From Ruania zhangjianzhongii (GTDB taxonomy: Bacteria > Actinomycetota > Actinomycetes > Actinomycetales > Beutenbergiaceae), in the NCBI RefSeq assembly GCF_008000995.1, contig NZ_CP042828.1, positions 1,302,001 through 1,366,000 on the forward strand: a DNA stretch of 64,000 nt, in the 5' to 3' direction. The position numbers and the translations under genes were made by a program. Under the pieces are notes generated by a model, which saw only the letters and a program-made list of their open reading frames with translations, had not been told where the DNA came from and did not search any database. Of the stretch, positions 1 to 9,143 are shown one piece after another (the stretch's first letter is position 1; each line of letters starts with the position of its first letter).

Positions 1-1382
1 TCGAGGGCACCTGCCCGATCTGCGGCTACGACGGCGCCCGCGGGGACCAGTGCGACAACTGCGGGAACCAGCTCGACCCGATCGACCTGAAGAACCCGCG
101 CAGCCGGATCAACGGCGAAGCCCCGAAGTTCGTCGAGTCCAACCACTTCTTCCTCGACCTGCCCGCCCTGGTGGACACCCTCGCCGGCTGGTTGGAGACC
201 CGCAGCGGCTGGCGCCCGAACGTCCTGAACTTCAGTCGCAACCTGCTCGAGGATGTCCGCCCGCGGGCGATGACCCGGGATATCGACTGGGGTATCCCGA
301 TCCCGCTGCCCGGCTGGGCGGAGAACGGCAATAAGCGGTTGTACGTGTGGTTCGACGCGGTGATCGGGTACCTGTCCGCGAGCATCGAGTGGGCCCGCCG
401 CAGCGGCGACCCTGAGGCCTGGCGCGCCTGGTGGACCAGCCCGGAGGCCCAGTCCTACTACTTCATGGGTAAGGACAACATCACCTTCCACTCCCAGATC
501 TGGCCCGCTGAGCTGCTCGCCTACGACGGCCGCGGCAGCAAGGGCGGCGCGGCGGGGGAGTACGGCGAGCTGCAGCTGCCCACCGAGGTGGTCTCGAGTG
601 AGTTCCTGAACGTGGAGGGGAAGAAGTTCTCCTCCTCCCGCGGCCTGGTGATCTACGTGCGGGACATGCTCGCTCGGTACCAGCCGGACGCGTTCCGCTA
701 CTACGTGGCCGCTGCCGGCCCGGAGAACCAGGACGTGGACTTCACCTGGGAGTCCTTCGTCCGGCGCACCAACGACGAGCTGGTGGCCGGCTGGGGCAAC
801 CTGGTCAATCGCACCGCCACGATGGTGCACAAGAACTTCGGTCAGATCCCCACCCCGGGTGAGCTCACCGAGACCGACCGCGACGTGCTCGCCACCACCT
901 CGGGCGCGTTCGCGGAGATCGGCGCCCAGATCCAGACCAACCGGCAGCGCGGCGCGATCGCCGCGGCGATGCACGTGGTGGCCGATGTGAACCGGTACGT
1001 CTCCGAGACCCAGCCGTGGAAGCTCAAGTCCGACCCCGAGCGGCTGGCCACCGTGCTGCACACCGTCACCCAGGCGGTCAGCGACTGCAACACCCTGCTC
1101 TCCCCGTTCCTGCCGCACTCGGCGCAGCAGGTGCACGAGGTGCTCGGCGGCACCGGGGAGTTCGCGCCGCAGCCGCGGATCGAGGAGGTCACCGATCTGG
1201 ACGACGAGAGCCGCCACTACCCGGTGATCACCGGCGATTACGAGAAGTTCCCGGCGTGGGAGTCGCGTCCGGTTCGTGCAGGCACCCCGATCGCGAAGCC
1301 GGCTCCGGTGTTCACCAAGCTGGATGAGTCCGTGGTGGAGGAGGAGCTGGACCGGCTGCGGGAGAGCGACGATGGCGCGTAA
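1..1382 (+). CDS. metG: methionyl-tRNA synthetase, 3' part
   Basis: Charges tRNA-Met with methionine in the cytoplasm. The gene enters from the left edge and is read from base 3; 459 codons are visible and the N-terminal HIGH region is missing. The first residues are the zinc knuckle (CPIC, then ARGDQCDNC). The KMSKS loop appears near base 621 as KFSSS, an accepted variant. The C-terminal anticodon-binding helical domain follows, with [14 protein letters not shown] and ETQPWKLK. The TAA stop lies inside the start of tatD (overlap of 11 bases), so the two are probably co-transcribed. The metG-tatD-rpfB-rsmA-ispE order is the conserved actinobacterial one. No C-terminal tRNA-binding extension is seen. 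Confidence 0.97.
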   Translation, partial: EGTCPICGYDGARGDQCDNCGNQLDPIDLKNPRSRINGEAPKFVESNHFFLDLPALVDTLAGWLETRSGWRPNVLNFSRNLLEDVRPRAMTRDIDWGIPIPLPGWAENGNKRLYVWFDAVIGYLSASIEWARRSGDPEAWRAWWTSPEAQSYYFMGKDNITFHSQIWPAELLAYDGRGSKGGAAGEYGELQLPTEVVSSEFLNVEGKKFSSSRGLVIYVRDMLARYQPDAFRYYVAAAGPENQDVDFTWESFVRRTNDELVAGWGNLVNRTATMVHKNFGQIPTPGELTETDRDVLATTSGAFAEIGAQIQTNRQRGAIAAAMHVVADVNRYVSETQPWKLKSDPERLATVLHTVTQAVSDCNTLLSPFLPHSAQQVHEVLGGTGEFAPQPRIEEVTDLDDESRHYPVITGDYEKFPAWESRPVRAGTPIAKPAPVFTKLDESVVEEELDRLRESDDGA

Positions 1383-2280
1383 GCGCGAACGCGGCTTCCC
1401 GCCTGCAGCTGAGCCGCTGCCGGTTCCGGTGGTGGACAACCACACCCACCTGGAGGCGATCGCAGGCGTCCTGCCCGACGGCGTAGCCGACCCCGGTCTG
1501 ATCGGTCACCTCGCGCAGGCGGAGCGAGTAGGCGTCCGGGCGGTGGTGCAGATCGGCTGCGATCTGGACTCGGCTGCCCCGAGCGTGGCGATGGCCGAGC
1601 AGCACCGGCAGATCGTCGCCGGAGTCGCGATCCACCCGAACGAGGCCGTGTTGCACGCCGGCGTGCGCGAGCTGGCACCGGACGGGCTGGAGCCTGACCC
1701 CGCACCGCGGCACGAGGTGCCGCTGGCCGAGGCGATCGAGCAGATTGCCGCCCTCGCCCGGGCCGACCGGGTGCGAACGGTGGGGGAGACCGGGCTGGAC
1801 TACTTCCGCGCCGGACCGCAGGGCCGGGCAGTGCAGCGGGAGTCGTTCCGGGCGCACATCGCGCTGGCCAAGGAGCTCGGGCTGCCGCTGCAGATCCACG
1901 ACCGGGAGGCACACGCCGACGTGCTCGAGGTGCTCGCCGCCGATGGCGCCCCGGAGGCCACCGTGTTCCACTGCTTCTCCGGGGACGCGGAGATGGCCGC
2001 TGAGTGCATCCGCCGCGGCTACTACCTGTCCTTCGCGGGCAGCGTGACCTTCCGCAACGCCGAGGAGGTGCGCCAGGCCGCCGCCGCGACCCCGCTCAGT
2101 CAGCTACTGGTGGAGACCGACGCGCCCTACCTGACTCCGCACCCGTGGCGCGGGCAGCCGAACGCTCCCTCGGTGGCGGCCGCGACCGTGCGCGCCCTCG
2201 CCGAGACCAAGGGAGCGGACCTGACCGAGGTGTGCTCCGCCGTCGACGGTAACGCCGAAAGCCTGTACGGACCGTGGTGA
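1372..2280 (+). CDS. tatD: TatD-family metal-dependent hydrolase
   Basis: A 302-residue TIM-barrel metal-dependent hydrolase; family members act as 3'-5' DNA/RNA exonucleases. The metal ligands of the family can be seen in order: HTH near residue 23 (VVDNHTHLE), GETGLDYF (Glu), QIHDREAH (His), HCFSGD (His) and VETDAPYL (Asp). The ATG at 1372 gives the usual family length; upstream in-frame codons would run deep into metG. It overlaps the metG stop codon and is likely translationally coupled to it. The physiological substrate is not shown by the sequence. Confidence 0.94.
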   Translation: MARKRERGFPPAAEPLPVPVVDNHTHLEAIAGVLPDGVADPGLIGHLAQAERVGVRAVVQIGCDLDSAAPSVAMAEQHRQIVAGVAIHPNEAVLHAGVRELAPDGLEPDPAPRHEVPLAEAIEQIAALARADRVRTVGETGLDYFRAGPQGRAVQRESFRAHIALAKELGLPLQIHDREAHADVLEVLAADGAPEATVFHCFSGDAEMAAECIRRGYYLSFAGSVTFRNAEEVRQAAAATPLSQLLVETDAPYLTPHPWRGQPNAPSVAAATVRALAETKGADLTEVCSAVDGNAESLYGPW

Positions 2281-2396
2281 CCCGGGGTGCAGAGCGGCCG
2301 GTGAGAGGTGCCCGTCCGGGCACCGAATCGGCCCGATCGGACGGTCGCTGGAGCGTGACGTCGTACACAGGTTCCGGCCAGGTACTGGAAATCGAG

Positions 2397-2412
2397 GTCA
2401 CAAATCGGTTAC
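2397..2412 (+). promoter_or_regulatory. MtrA-like direct-repeat site upstream of rpf-like gene
   Basis: Two half-sites in direct repeat, GTCAC and GTTAC, separated by 6 bases (AAATCG). The same GTnAC-N6-GTTAC layout recurs at 3785-3800 in front of rpfB. Direct repeats of GTAAC-like half-sites are described for the actinobacterial response regulator MtrA, which controls rpfB and other wall hydrolases in mycobacteria. Binding here is inferred from spacing and context only. Confidence 0.5.
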
Positions 2413-2470
2413 GGTCGCATCTGGCCCGTCCCTCCCGGGCTTGACACAGCAAGAACAGGACCCCTCCTCC

Positions 2471-3583
2471 GTGCCCGCTGCAAACTCCACGTCACGCCAT
2501 CGCGCTGACGCCCCCGTCACCACCACTCTGCCCCGCTCCGTGCGCCGCGCTCTCGGCGCCGGTGGGCTCGCCGTCGTTCTGGCGGGCTCGTTGGCATTCG
2601 CCGCGAACCAGCCGGGCGGAGCCGCAGAGACCGATGCCGCCGACCCGTTCGGTGGTGGGTCCGCCGAGGACGCTCAGTCCTATCTCGCCGGCCGCAGTGA
2701 GCTGTGGGACCAGGCCTCGCGCAGCGGTGACGGCACTCGCGACATCCCCGCCGGTCTGCTCGACGAGGCAGGCCCGGCGGTGCAGTTCCAGGCGACGGTG
2801 GACGGCGAGACCTACGACATCGAGTCCAACGCCGGGACGGTCGCCGATGCGCTGATCGAGAACGGCATCGTGGTGGGCCTGGACGACAACGTCTCGGTGC
2901 AGATGAACAGCGTGCCCACCGACGGCGCAGACATCAGCATCGAGCGGGTCGGTACCCAGTACGGCACCGAGACCGAGACGCTGGAGTACGAGACCGTGCG
3001 GCAGGAGACATCGTCGCTGCCGCGTGGGACCGAGGAGGTGGAGACCGAGGGCCAGGAAGGCTCGCGAGTGATCGCCTACACCGCCGAGTACCGTGACGGC
3101 GAGGAAGTCTCGCGTGAGGTGCAGGCGGAGATCATGGTCTCCGAGCCGGTCGACGAGGTGGTCCTGGTGGGCACCGCGCCGCCGAGCACCCCGAGCTCCG
3201 ATTCGTCGAACTCCTCGGAATCTTCGGGGTCGTCGGACTCCTCCGACAGCGAGTCCAGCGCCCCGTCGGGCGACTACTCGGGCACTGATCCGCGCTCGAT
3301 CGCGCAGGAGCTGCTCGCCGCCCGTGGATGGGGCTCGGGCGAGTGGAGCTGCCTCAACCAGCTCTGGGAGCGGGAGAGCAACTGGAACCCGCATGCGCAG
3401 AACCCCTCGTCCGGCGCCTACGGAATCCCGCAGTCGCTGCCCGCCTCCAAGATGGCCTCCGCCGGTGCCGACTACCGCACCAACCCGGCCACCCAGATCA
3501 CCTGGGGTCTGAACTACATCTCCGGCCGGTATGGCACGCCATGCGGCGCCTGGGGCCACTCGCAGTCGGTGGGCTGGTACTGA
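2471..3583 (+). CDS. Rpf-like secreted hydrolase (DUF348-G5-SLT-like domain)
   Basis: Exported cell-wall hydrolase candidate of 370 residues. A hydrophobic signal segment lies at about residues 28-45. It is followed by one DUF348 ubiquitin-like repeat (about 105-160), a G5 domain (about 167-236), a Ser-rich linker, and a C-terminal lysozyme-like/SLT-type domain (about 272-370). A likely catalytic Glu sits in WERESNW near residue 302, followed by SGAYGIPQ and a second Cys near the end. The scaffold matches RpfB but the catalytic domain differs from the true Rpf fold of the next gene. The GTG at 2471 is chosen because the earlier in-frame TTG at 2441 lies in a promoter-like TTGACA; the start is uncertain. 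It probably has its own promoter, given the MtrA-like site at 2397. Confidence 0.82.
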   Translation: MPAANSTSRHRADAPVTTTLPRSVRRALGAGGLAVVLAGSLAFAANQPGGAAETDAADPFGGGSAEDAQSYLAGRSELWDQASRSGDGTRDIPAGLLDEAGPAVQFQATVDGETYDIESNAGTVADALIENGIVVGLDDNVSVQMNSVPTDGADISIERVGTQYGTETETLEYETVRQETSSLPRGTEEVETEGQEGSRVIAYTAEYRDGEEVSREVQAEIMVSEPVDEVVLVGTAPPSTPSSDSSNSSESSGSSDSSDSESSAPSGDYSGTDPRSIAQELLAARGWGSGEWSCLNQLWERESNWNPHAQNPSSGAYGIPQSLPASKMASAGADYRTNPATQITWGLNYISGRYGTPCGAWGHSQSVGWY

Positions 3584-3884
3584 CCGGTCCCGCTGGTCGG
3601 GCCCGCGGACAGGTCCCGCTGACTGGCTCGGCGCACCCGCCTGGCTCACCAGGCCTGCTGACTGGTTCGGCGCACCACGTGGCGGCTATACCGATTCATT
3701 GCCGACGACGGACCGTTCGTTGGCATGACAGGCCGGGTGTTGTGCCGATCCTCACAGGTTTCGCGGATTTAGTTGACCTCGATGGTAACGATCTGGTTAC
3801 AGTCGAACGTTCGCCTGCGTGTCCTACCCCGATGTAGCCACCTGCTGCGCGCTCCCTCCCCTCCCGACCGTAGGATTTCAGCCC
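3584..3884. other. intergenic region between the two rpf-type genes
   Basis: About 300 bases without a gene. The first part holds two near-identical 20-base direct repeats at 3618-3637 and 3657-3676 (GCTGACTGG, then C or T, then TCGGCGCACC). The second part is lower in GC and carries the MtrA-like site at 3785-3800 and the rpfB ribosome-binding stretch AGGAT at 3872. No terminator with convincing symmetry was seen. Confidence 0.55.
3785..3800 (+). promoter_or_regulatory. MtrA-like direct-repeat site upstream of rpfB
   Basis: GTAAC and GTTAC half-sites in direct repeat with a 6-base spacer (GATCTG), about 85 bases before the rpfB start. The layout and spacing equal those of the site at 2397-2412. 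This supports co-regulation of both hydrolase genes by one response regulator, most plausibly MtrA; that is inference from family knowledge. Confidence 0.55.
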
Positions 3885-5480
3885 GTGTCTTTCTTCGAAC
3901 GATTCCGCCGCTCCGACGCGTCTGCGGGCCCTGACGGCCCCGAGACCGATCCGATCGAGGCGACCGACGAGCCGGACCTGGACCAGACCACCGAGCTCGA
4001 CCTCGGCGGGACTGCCGGCGACACCGCCGCGGTCGACTCCGCTGCCGGCGAGGCGGCCACCGGTGGGCCGGAGGCGGAGCCCGATGTGGCGGAGGCTGGT
4101 GAGCCAGGGGCTAGTGAGCCGGAGGCAGAGACGGCGGGGATCGCCGCTCTCGGCGTGAGCGACGACGCCGGTACCCACGACGACGCAGCGTCCGGGGGCG
4201 AGGCAGCCTCCGGGGCCGCAGCTGCGACCGGCGGCAAGCGGCGCCGTCCGCGCCGCGCACGCCGTCGTGTCCTCCTCGGGACCGCCGCGGCCACTGTGCT
4301 GCTGCTCGCCGGGTCCGGGGCCGTCGTGGCCTCCGCGCACAAGACCGTGGAGGTAGACCTCGACGGTGAGACCTATACGTTCAGCACGTTCGCCGGATCG
4401 GTCGACGGTCTGCTCGACGAAGCCGGGATCAACCTCGGCGAGCACGATTCTGTGGTGCCGGGCACTGAAGAGGCGCTCAGCGACGGGTCCGACGTAGTGG
4501 TGCGCACCGGCGACCAGATCACCATCACTGCCGACGGTGAGCAGAGCCAGGTGTGGACCACCGCCCTCACCGCTGATGAGGCCCTGGCCCAGTTCCTCGG
4601 TGACGGCCGCGACGTGTCCCTGGAAGCGTCCCGCTCCGGTGACGGCCGGACCGAGCTGGAGCTGCCGTTGGTCACCGACGGCCCGGTCACGATCGTCGCG
4701 GACGGTGACGAGCGGACAGTGCAGGTGGACGGTAGCGCCACGCTGGGAGAGGTCCTGATCCGCGCCGAGATCGAGCTCAACGGTCGGGACGAGGCGGTCG
4801 TCACCGTAGGTGAGGACGGAAGCCCGGTGGTGACCGTGGTCCGGCACACGACAGAGACGCGTACCCGCACCCGCGACATCGAGTACGACACGGTGCAGCG
4901 CGAGACCGACGACCTCTACCAGGGGGAGTCCCGCGTGGTCGAGGAGGGCAGCGACGGCGAGCGCACCATCACGTTGCAGGACCACCTCGTCGACGGTGAG
5001 GTCTCTTCCACGAAGCGGCTCTCCAACGAGGTCACCACCCGGGCGGAGGACCGCGTGGTCGAGGTCGGCACCGCCGAACGGCCCGCACCTGAGCCCGAGC
5101 CCGAGCCGGAGGAGGACTCCGGGGACTCGGGCGATTCCGGTAGCTCCGAGGACTCGGGCAGCTCCGAGGGGTCCGGAGGATCCGAGGACTCCGGTGACGA
5201 CTCGAGTGAGGATTCCGGCGGCGACTCCGGTGGTGACGCCGGCAGCGGTGTCTGGGCGGCGCTCGCCGAGTGTGAGTCCGGTGGCGACCCGACGACCAAC
5301 ACGGGCAACGGGTACTACGGCCTCTACCAGTTCTCCCTGCCTACGTGGCAGGCGGTCGGCGGCTCCGGCCTGCCGAGCGAAGCGTCCGCAGCCGAGCAGA
5401 CCAGCCGCGCGCAGACCCTGCAGCAGCAGAGTGGGTGGGGCCAGTGGCCCGCCTGCGCGGCCTCGCTCGGGCTGCTCTGA
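3885..5480 (+). CDS. rpfB: resuscitation-promoting factor RpfB
   Basis: Peptidoglycan-cleaving resuscitation factor of 531 residues. It has an acidic, Ala/Glu-rich cytoplasmic N-terminus of about 115 residues, a basic stretch, and a membrane anchor near 126-147. Three DUF348 repeats (about 150-310), a G5 domain (about 320-400), and a Ser/Asp/Gly-rich linker (about 400-450) follow. The C-terminal Rpf lysozyme-like domain runs from about 453 to the end and contains the catalytic Glu in ECESGGD near residue 460, YGLYQFS and paired Cys residues. The domain order equals M. tuberculosis RpfB; the long acidic N-terminus is extra. The GTG start has AGGAT at a sensible distance. It precedes rsmA and ispE as in mycobacteria. 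Confidence 0.95.
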   Translation: MSFFERFRRSDASAGPDGPETDPIEATDEPDLDQTTELDLGGTAGDTAAVDSAAGEAATGGPEAEPDVAEAGEPGASEPEAETAGIAALGVSDDAGTHDDAASGGEAASGAAAATGGKRRRPRRARRRVLLGTAAATVLLLAGSGAVVASAHKTVEVDLDGETYTFSTFAGSVDGLLDEAGINLGEHDSVVPGTEEALSDGSDVVVRTGDQITITADGEQSQVWTTALTADEALAQFLGDGRDVSLEASRSGDGRTELELPLVTDGPVTIVADGDERTVQVDGSATLGEVLIRAEIELNGRDEAVVTVGEDGSPVVTVVRHTTETRTRTRDIEYDTVQRETDDLYQGESRVVEEGSDGERTITLQDHLVDGEVSSTKRLSNEVTTRAEDRVVEVGTAERPAPEPEPEPEEDSGDSGDSGSSEDSGSSEGSGGSEDSGDDSSEDSGGDSGGDAGSGVWAALAECESGGDPTTNTGNGYYGLYQFSLPTWQAVGGSGLPSEASAAEQTSRAQTLQQQSGWGQWPACAASLGLL

Positions 5481-5536
5481 CCTGACCGGGAAGCATCGGC
5501 CTCACGCGCTGAGCGCTGCCCAGTAGGCTCGTCGCT

Positions 5537-6442
5537 GTGAGCACCCCTGATGCAGATCCCGCCGCAACCCGGCTGCTGACTGCCTCGAGCGTGCGCGCCC
5601 TGGCTGAGCAGCTCGGGATCCGGCCGACCAAGAGCCTCGGGCAGAACTTCGTGATCGACCCGGGCACGGTGCGCAAGATCGTCCGCACAGCCGGTGTGCA
5701 GCCGGGGGAGACCGTGGTGGAGATCGGTCCCGGACTCGGGTCGCTCACCCTCGGACTGCTCGAGGCCGGTGCGCAGGTGCTTGCGGTGGAGATCGACCCG
5801 GTGCTCGCCGGCGCGCTGCGCGAGACTGTGGCCGGCCGTGCTCCGGCTGCCGCGGACCGGCTCACCGTGATCGCCGCGGACGCGCTCACCATCGGTGACC
5901 TCCCGGCCGAGCCGACGCGGCTGGTGGCCAACCTGCCCTACAACGTGGCTGTCCCGGTGCTGCTCACCTTCCTCGAGCAGCAGCGGAGCCTGCAGGAGGT
6001 GCTGGTGATGGTGCAGGCCGAGGTTGCGGACCGGCTTGCCGCCCCGCCCGGTTCGCGCACCTATGGGGTGCCCTCCGCCAAGGCCGCCTGGTACGCCTCG
6101 GCACGGCGGGCGGGAACGATCTCGCGCAGCATCTTCTGGCCGGTGCCGAACGTGGACTCGGCGCTGGTGCGACTGGTCCGCCGGGACCCACCACCCAGCG
6201 CCGCCTCCCGCGAGGAGGTGTTCGCGTGCATCGATGCTGCCTTCGCCCAGCGCCGGAAGACGTTGCGCGCCGCACTGGCCACCTGGGCCGGTTCACCGCA
6301 GCAGGCCGAACAGCTGCTTCGGGTCGCCGGGATCGACCCGGCCAGCCGTGGTGAGCGCCTGGACATCGCCCAGTTCGCCGCCCTCGCCTCGGCCCGCACT
6401 GCCGTCCAGGGCACGTCCAGTCCGCACGGAGGCTCCCGATGA
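5537..6442 (+). CDS. rsmA: 16S rRNA (adenine1518-N6/adenine1519-N6)-dimethyltransferase
   Basis: Dimethylates two adjacent adenines in the 3' hairpin of 16S rRNA during small-subunit maturation (KsgA). 301 residues, normal length. Visible motifs are [13 protein letters not shown] at the N-terminus, the SAM-binding [12 protein letters not shown], and the NLPY catalytic motif in [14 protein letters not shown]-terminal rRNA-recognition region with [13 protein letters not shown] follows. GTG start at 5537. Its TGA overlaps the ispE ATG by 4 bases, so translation is probably coupled. Confidence 0.96.
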   Translation: MSTPDADPAATRLLTASSVRALAEQLGIRPTKSLGQNFVIDPGTVRKIVRTAGVQPGETVVEIGPGLGSLTLGLLEAGAQVLAVEIDPVLAGALRETVAGRAPAAADRLTVIAADALTIGDLPAEPTRLVANLPYNVAVPVLLTFLEQQRSLQEVLVMVQAEVADRLAAPPGSRTYGVPSAKAAWYASARRAGTISRSIFWPVPNVDSALVRLVRRDPPPSAASREEVFACIDAAFAQRRKTLRAALATWAGSPQQAEQLLRVAGIDPASRGERLDIAQFAALASARTAVQGTSSPHGGSR

Positions 6443-7377
6443 GGGCGGTCCCGACCGTGCAGCAGGCCGTGCATGTGCGCGCGCCGGCCAAGATCAACCT
6501 GGTGCTCCGGGTCGGCGCGCGAGAACCGAGCGGTTACCACCAGCTGGCCACGGTGTTCCAGGCGGTGTCCCTGTTCGAGGATGTCGTGGCCAGTCCGGCC
6601 GAGGAGATCAGCACCAGTACCACCGGGCGGTGGGCCGAGCACGTTCGCGACGACGAGAGCAACTTGGCCTACCGCGCCGCCAGCCTGCTCGCCGAAGCCT
6701 CCGGCACTCGCACCGGTGTGCACCTGGAGATCACCAAACGCGTCCCGGTAGCCGGTGGGATGGCGGGAGGCTCCGCAGACGCCGCCGCGACGCTGCTCGC
6801 CTGCGACCTGCTCTGGCAGACCGGCCTCGCCCGGGAAGAGCTCGGCCACCTGGCCGCCGAGCTCGGTGCGGATGTCCCGTTCGCGCTGACCGGTGGAACG
6901 GCCGTCGGTCTCGGCCGCGGGGACGTGCTCACCCCCGCACTCGCCCGCGGTGCTTACCACTGGGTCCTGGCGATCTCTGAGCAGGGCTTGTCCACCCCCG
7001 AGGTGTTCGAGGAGTGGGACCGGCTCCACCCGGAATACGCCGAGCATCCGAGCATCGACGACGCTGTGATGGCCGCCCTCATCTCCGGTGACGCCCATCG
7101 CCTGGCCGAGGTCCTGGTGAACGACCTGGACGCAGCGGCCGGCAATCTCGCACCGGGGGTGGAGCGCATCCAGCAGGTGCTGGCCGACAGCCCTGCACTC
7201 GCCACGCTCGTCTCCGGTTCGGGCCCTACGGTCGCTGCCCTTGCCCCGGATCACCCCACCGCCGTCGAGATCGCCGAGACGGTGCGGGCGATGGACGTGG
7301 CCGACGAGGTCGAGGTGGTGACCGGTCCCGCTCCTGGTGCGCGGCTGCTGGAGTCGGTGCGCGAGGACGAGGGGTAG
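6439..7377 (+). CDS. ispE: 4-diphosphocytidyl-2-C-methyl-D-erythritol kinase
   Basis: GHMP-family kinase of the non-mevalonate isoprenoid pathway, phosphorylating CDP-methylerythritol. 312 residues. It shows [11 protein letters not shown] near the N-terminus, the ATP-binding [14 protein letters not shown], and the C-terminal [10 protein letters not shown] motif. It overlaps rsmA by 4 bases. The gene ends only 7 bases from the convergent siderophore operon, with no clear terminator between them. Confidence 0.96.
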   Translation: MRAVPTVQQAVHVRAPAKINLVLRVGAREPSGYHQLATVFQAVSLFEDVVASPAEEISTSTTGRWAEHVRDDESNLAYRAASLLAEASGTRTGVHLEITKRVPVAGGMAGGSADAAATLLACDLLWQTGLAREELGHLAAELGADVPFALTGGTAVGLGRGDVLTPALARGAYHWVLAISEQGLSTPEVFEEWDRLHPEYAEHPSIDDAVMAALISGDAHRLAEVLVNDLDAAAGNLAPGVERIQQVLADSPALATLVSGSGPTVAALAPDHPTAVEIAETVRAMDVADEVEVVTGPAPGARLLESVREDEG

Positions 7378-7384
7378 CCGGCCT

Positions 7385-9142
7385 TCAGCGCAGGACGGTC
7401 GCCTGCACACCCCAGCCCAGCGGGACCACGCGGTGGACCTGCCATCCGGCGGCGCCGGCCAGTTCGGCGATCGCGTCCGGGTCGCGCAGGCCCCGGCCGA
7501 TCCGGGCGTAGGAGCGCAGCGACACCTCGTGCCCGCCGGACCCGAGCGCATCAGGCTGCCCGGCCTCGATGATCAGGGCGGTCGCAGCTTCAGCACGTAA
7601 CCGGCCGAGGAGGGCCGCCGCCTCGGCGTCGGTGCGGTGCGCCAGCGCATGCGCTGCCACCGCGAGATCTGCTCGGACCTGTTCGTTCTCGCCCACCCAG
7701 ATCGTCGACGCCGGTTCGGTCAGCTCGTCCTGGAGCGCTCGGGTGAGTACGGGGTCAGCCCGTACCCGCACCTGGGCCGGGTGGCAGCGCCGGTGCAGCG
7801 CCTCGGCGACTACATGGCTGCCTGGGCCGAGCAGCAGCACTTCGCGGGCCCTGGCCCAGACCTCGTCGGACAGTGCGGCGTCGAGGAGGAAGCTCAGTGA
7901 CTCCGAACTCTCCACCAGTTCCGTCACCAGCTCCTCCGCGCGGGCGGAGGTGCCGGCCGGCTCGGTGCCGGTGATCTGGTCCAGCAGCGTGCTGCCGGTC
8001 CGTAGCTGCCACGGGACCTGGCCAGTGCGCAGTGCCGGTGCCAGCTCGCCGAGGGCCAGCACCAGCTCGGCGTCCAGCCCGTCGAACTCTTCGGCCGCGT
8101 GCTCATCGCCCGCCAGCTCCTCACCGGCCGGTCCGAGCCGGAGCTCGCGGGCGTCACCGGCGAGCAGCCCGTAGCGCACCAGGATCGGGAGTAACAGTCC
8201 GAGCGGCTCCGCCGGGACGTCGAGCGTGGACGCCACCTCAGCCAGAGGCCGCGCCGGCGTTGCGGCGACGGCGTCGAGCAGACCCAGCTGCACCGCCGCC
8301 CGGGTGGCCAGCCACGGCAGTGGGGAAGGGATCGCGGCCTGGGCCGAGGTGCGCGCGGCGGCGTGCCAGTAGCCGGTCACGTTCATCCGGTCCTTCGGCA
8401 GGTTGCGCACGTTTTTCAGCTCGCGCCGGACCGGGAGCAGCGCCCGGCTCTCCGCCCCGGCCCAGACGTAGCCGTTGCCGTCGGGCAGGTCCACGGCACC
8501 GAATGCGTCCGCAAGGGCCTGAGGGTCGTCCGGTGCGGCCACGATCCACGTGAGTCGGTCCTGCGCCCGCACGGCAAGCTCCTGCCGAGCGACCGGATCG
8601 GACACGCTGACCAGCACCTGCACCGGCAGGTCCACCGGGCGTTCGTCCAGGAAGCGGCCGATGGCGGGCAGGGCCGTCTCGTCCCCGACGAGCACCAGCC
8701 AGTCCAACTCCGGAGGTAGCACGGTGGAGGACTTCGGCCCGACCATGTGCAGGTCGTCCCCCGGTGCGGCGTCGCGGGCCCAGGCGGCCGCTGGGCCGTG
8801 GCCGTGCAGGACGAAGTCCAGGTCCACCTCACCGGCGTCGAGGTCGACTCGGCGGGGGGTGTAGTCGCGCGCCACCCGGGTGGTGGACGCCGGCCACTCG
8901 ATGCCATGCTCCAGCTGCGTGGGCAGGGCCCCGAGGATGTCGCCGTCGGAGGCGAAGATCAGCTTGACGTGGTCGTCGAACCCAGGGGAGGCGAACGCCG
9001 GCTGCGGGTGGTCGCCGGAGGTGAACTCACCCAGCTGCGGCCCACTGACGGTGATCCGCCGCATTCGCGGGTTCAGGTCGATCACCCGCCGGACGCTGAC
9101 CTGGCGAACGGTGAGCGGGTGGGTGCGGAAGGTGCGTGCCAT
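7385..9142 (-). CDS. siderophore-interacting protein fused to methyltransferase-like domain
   Basis: A 585-residue two-part protein. Residues 1 to about 260 form a siderophore-interacting (SIP/FAD_binding_9) ferric reductase: the FAD-binding stretch RRITVSGPQL, an acidic/aromatic NAD-binding half, and the family's C-terminal motif around MNVTGYWHA near 250-258. Free-standing SIPs normally end there. Residues about 268-345 resemble the winged-helix dimerisation domain of plant-type O-methyltransferases (LATRAAVQLGLLDAVAA). The remainder looks like a Rossmann methyltransferase whose SAM loop is degraded: VLLLGPGSHVVAEAL near 430 replaces the usual DxGGGxG. The start at 9142 lies 1 base after the binding-protein stop, so they are coupled. 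It likely releases iron from imported siderophore. The C-terminal role is unknown; it could be a pseudoenzyme. Confidence 0.85.
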   Translation of the reverse strand: MARTFRTHPLTVRQVSVRRVIDLNPRMRRITVSGPQLGEFTSGDHPQPAFASPGFDDHVKLIFASDGDILGALPTQLEHGIEWPASTTRVARDYTPRRVDLDAGEVDLDFVLHGHGPAAAWARDAAPGDDLHMVGPKSSTVLPPELDWLVLVGDETALPAIGRFLDERPVDLPVQVLVSVSDPVARQELAVRAQDRLTWIVAAPDDPQALADAFGAVDLPDGNGYVWAGAESRALLPVRRELKNVRNLPKDRMNVTGYWHAAARTSAQAAIPSPLPWLATRAAVQLGLLDAVAATPARPLAEVASTLDVPAEPLGLLLPILVRYGLLAGDARELRLGPAGEELAGDEHAAEEFDGLDAELVLALGELAPALRTGQVPWQLRTGSTLLDQITGTEPAGTSARAEELVTELVESSESLSFLLDAALSDEVWARAREVLLLGPGSHVVAEALHRRCHPAQVRVRADPVLTRALQDELTEPASTIWVGENEQVRADLAVAAHALAHRTDAEAAALLGRLRAEAATALIIEAGQPDALGSGGHEVSLRSYARIGRGLRDPDAIAELAGAAGWQVHRVVPLGWGVQATVLR

Positions 9143-9143
9143 G

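Noticed and set aside
2441-2470. TTG at 2441 as the start of the first rpf-like gene
   Set aside because: The TTG is part of a TTGACA promoter-like hexamer and has no ribosome-binding site; GTG 2471 is more plausible, though unproven.
3584-3884. c-di-AMP (ydaO) riboswitch before rpfB
   Set aside because: Such riboswitches precede many actinobacterial rpf genes, but the short leader here does not show the expected conserved core.
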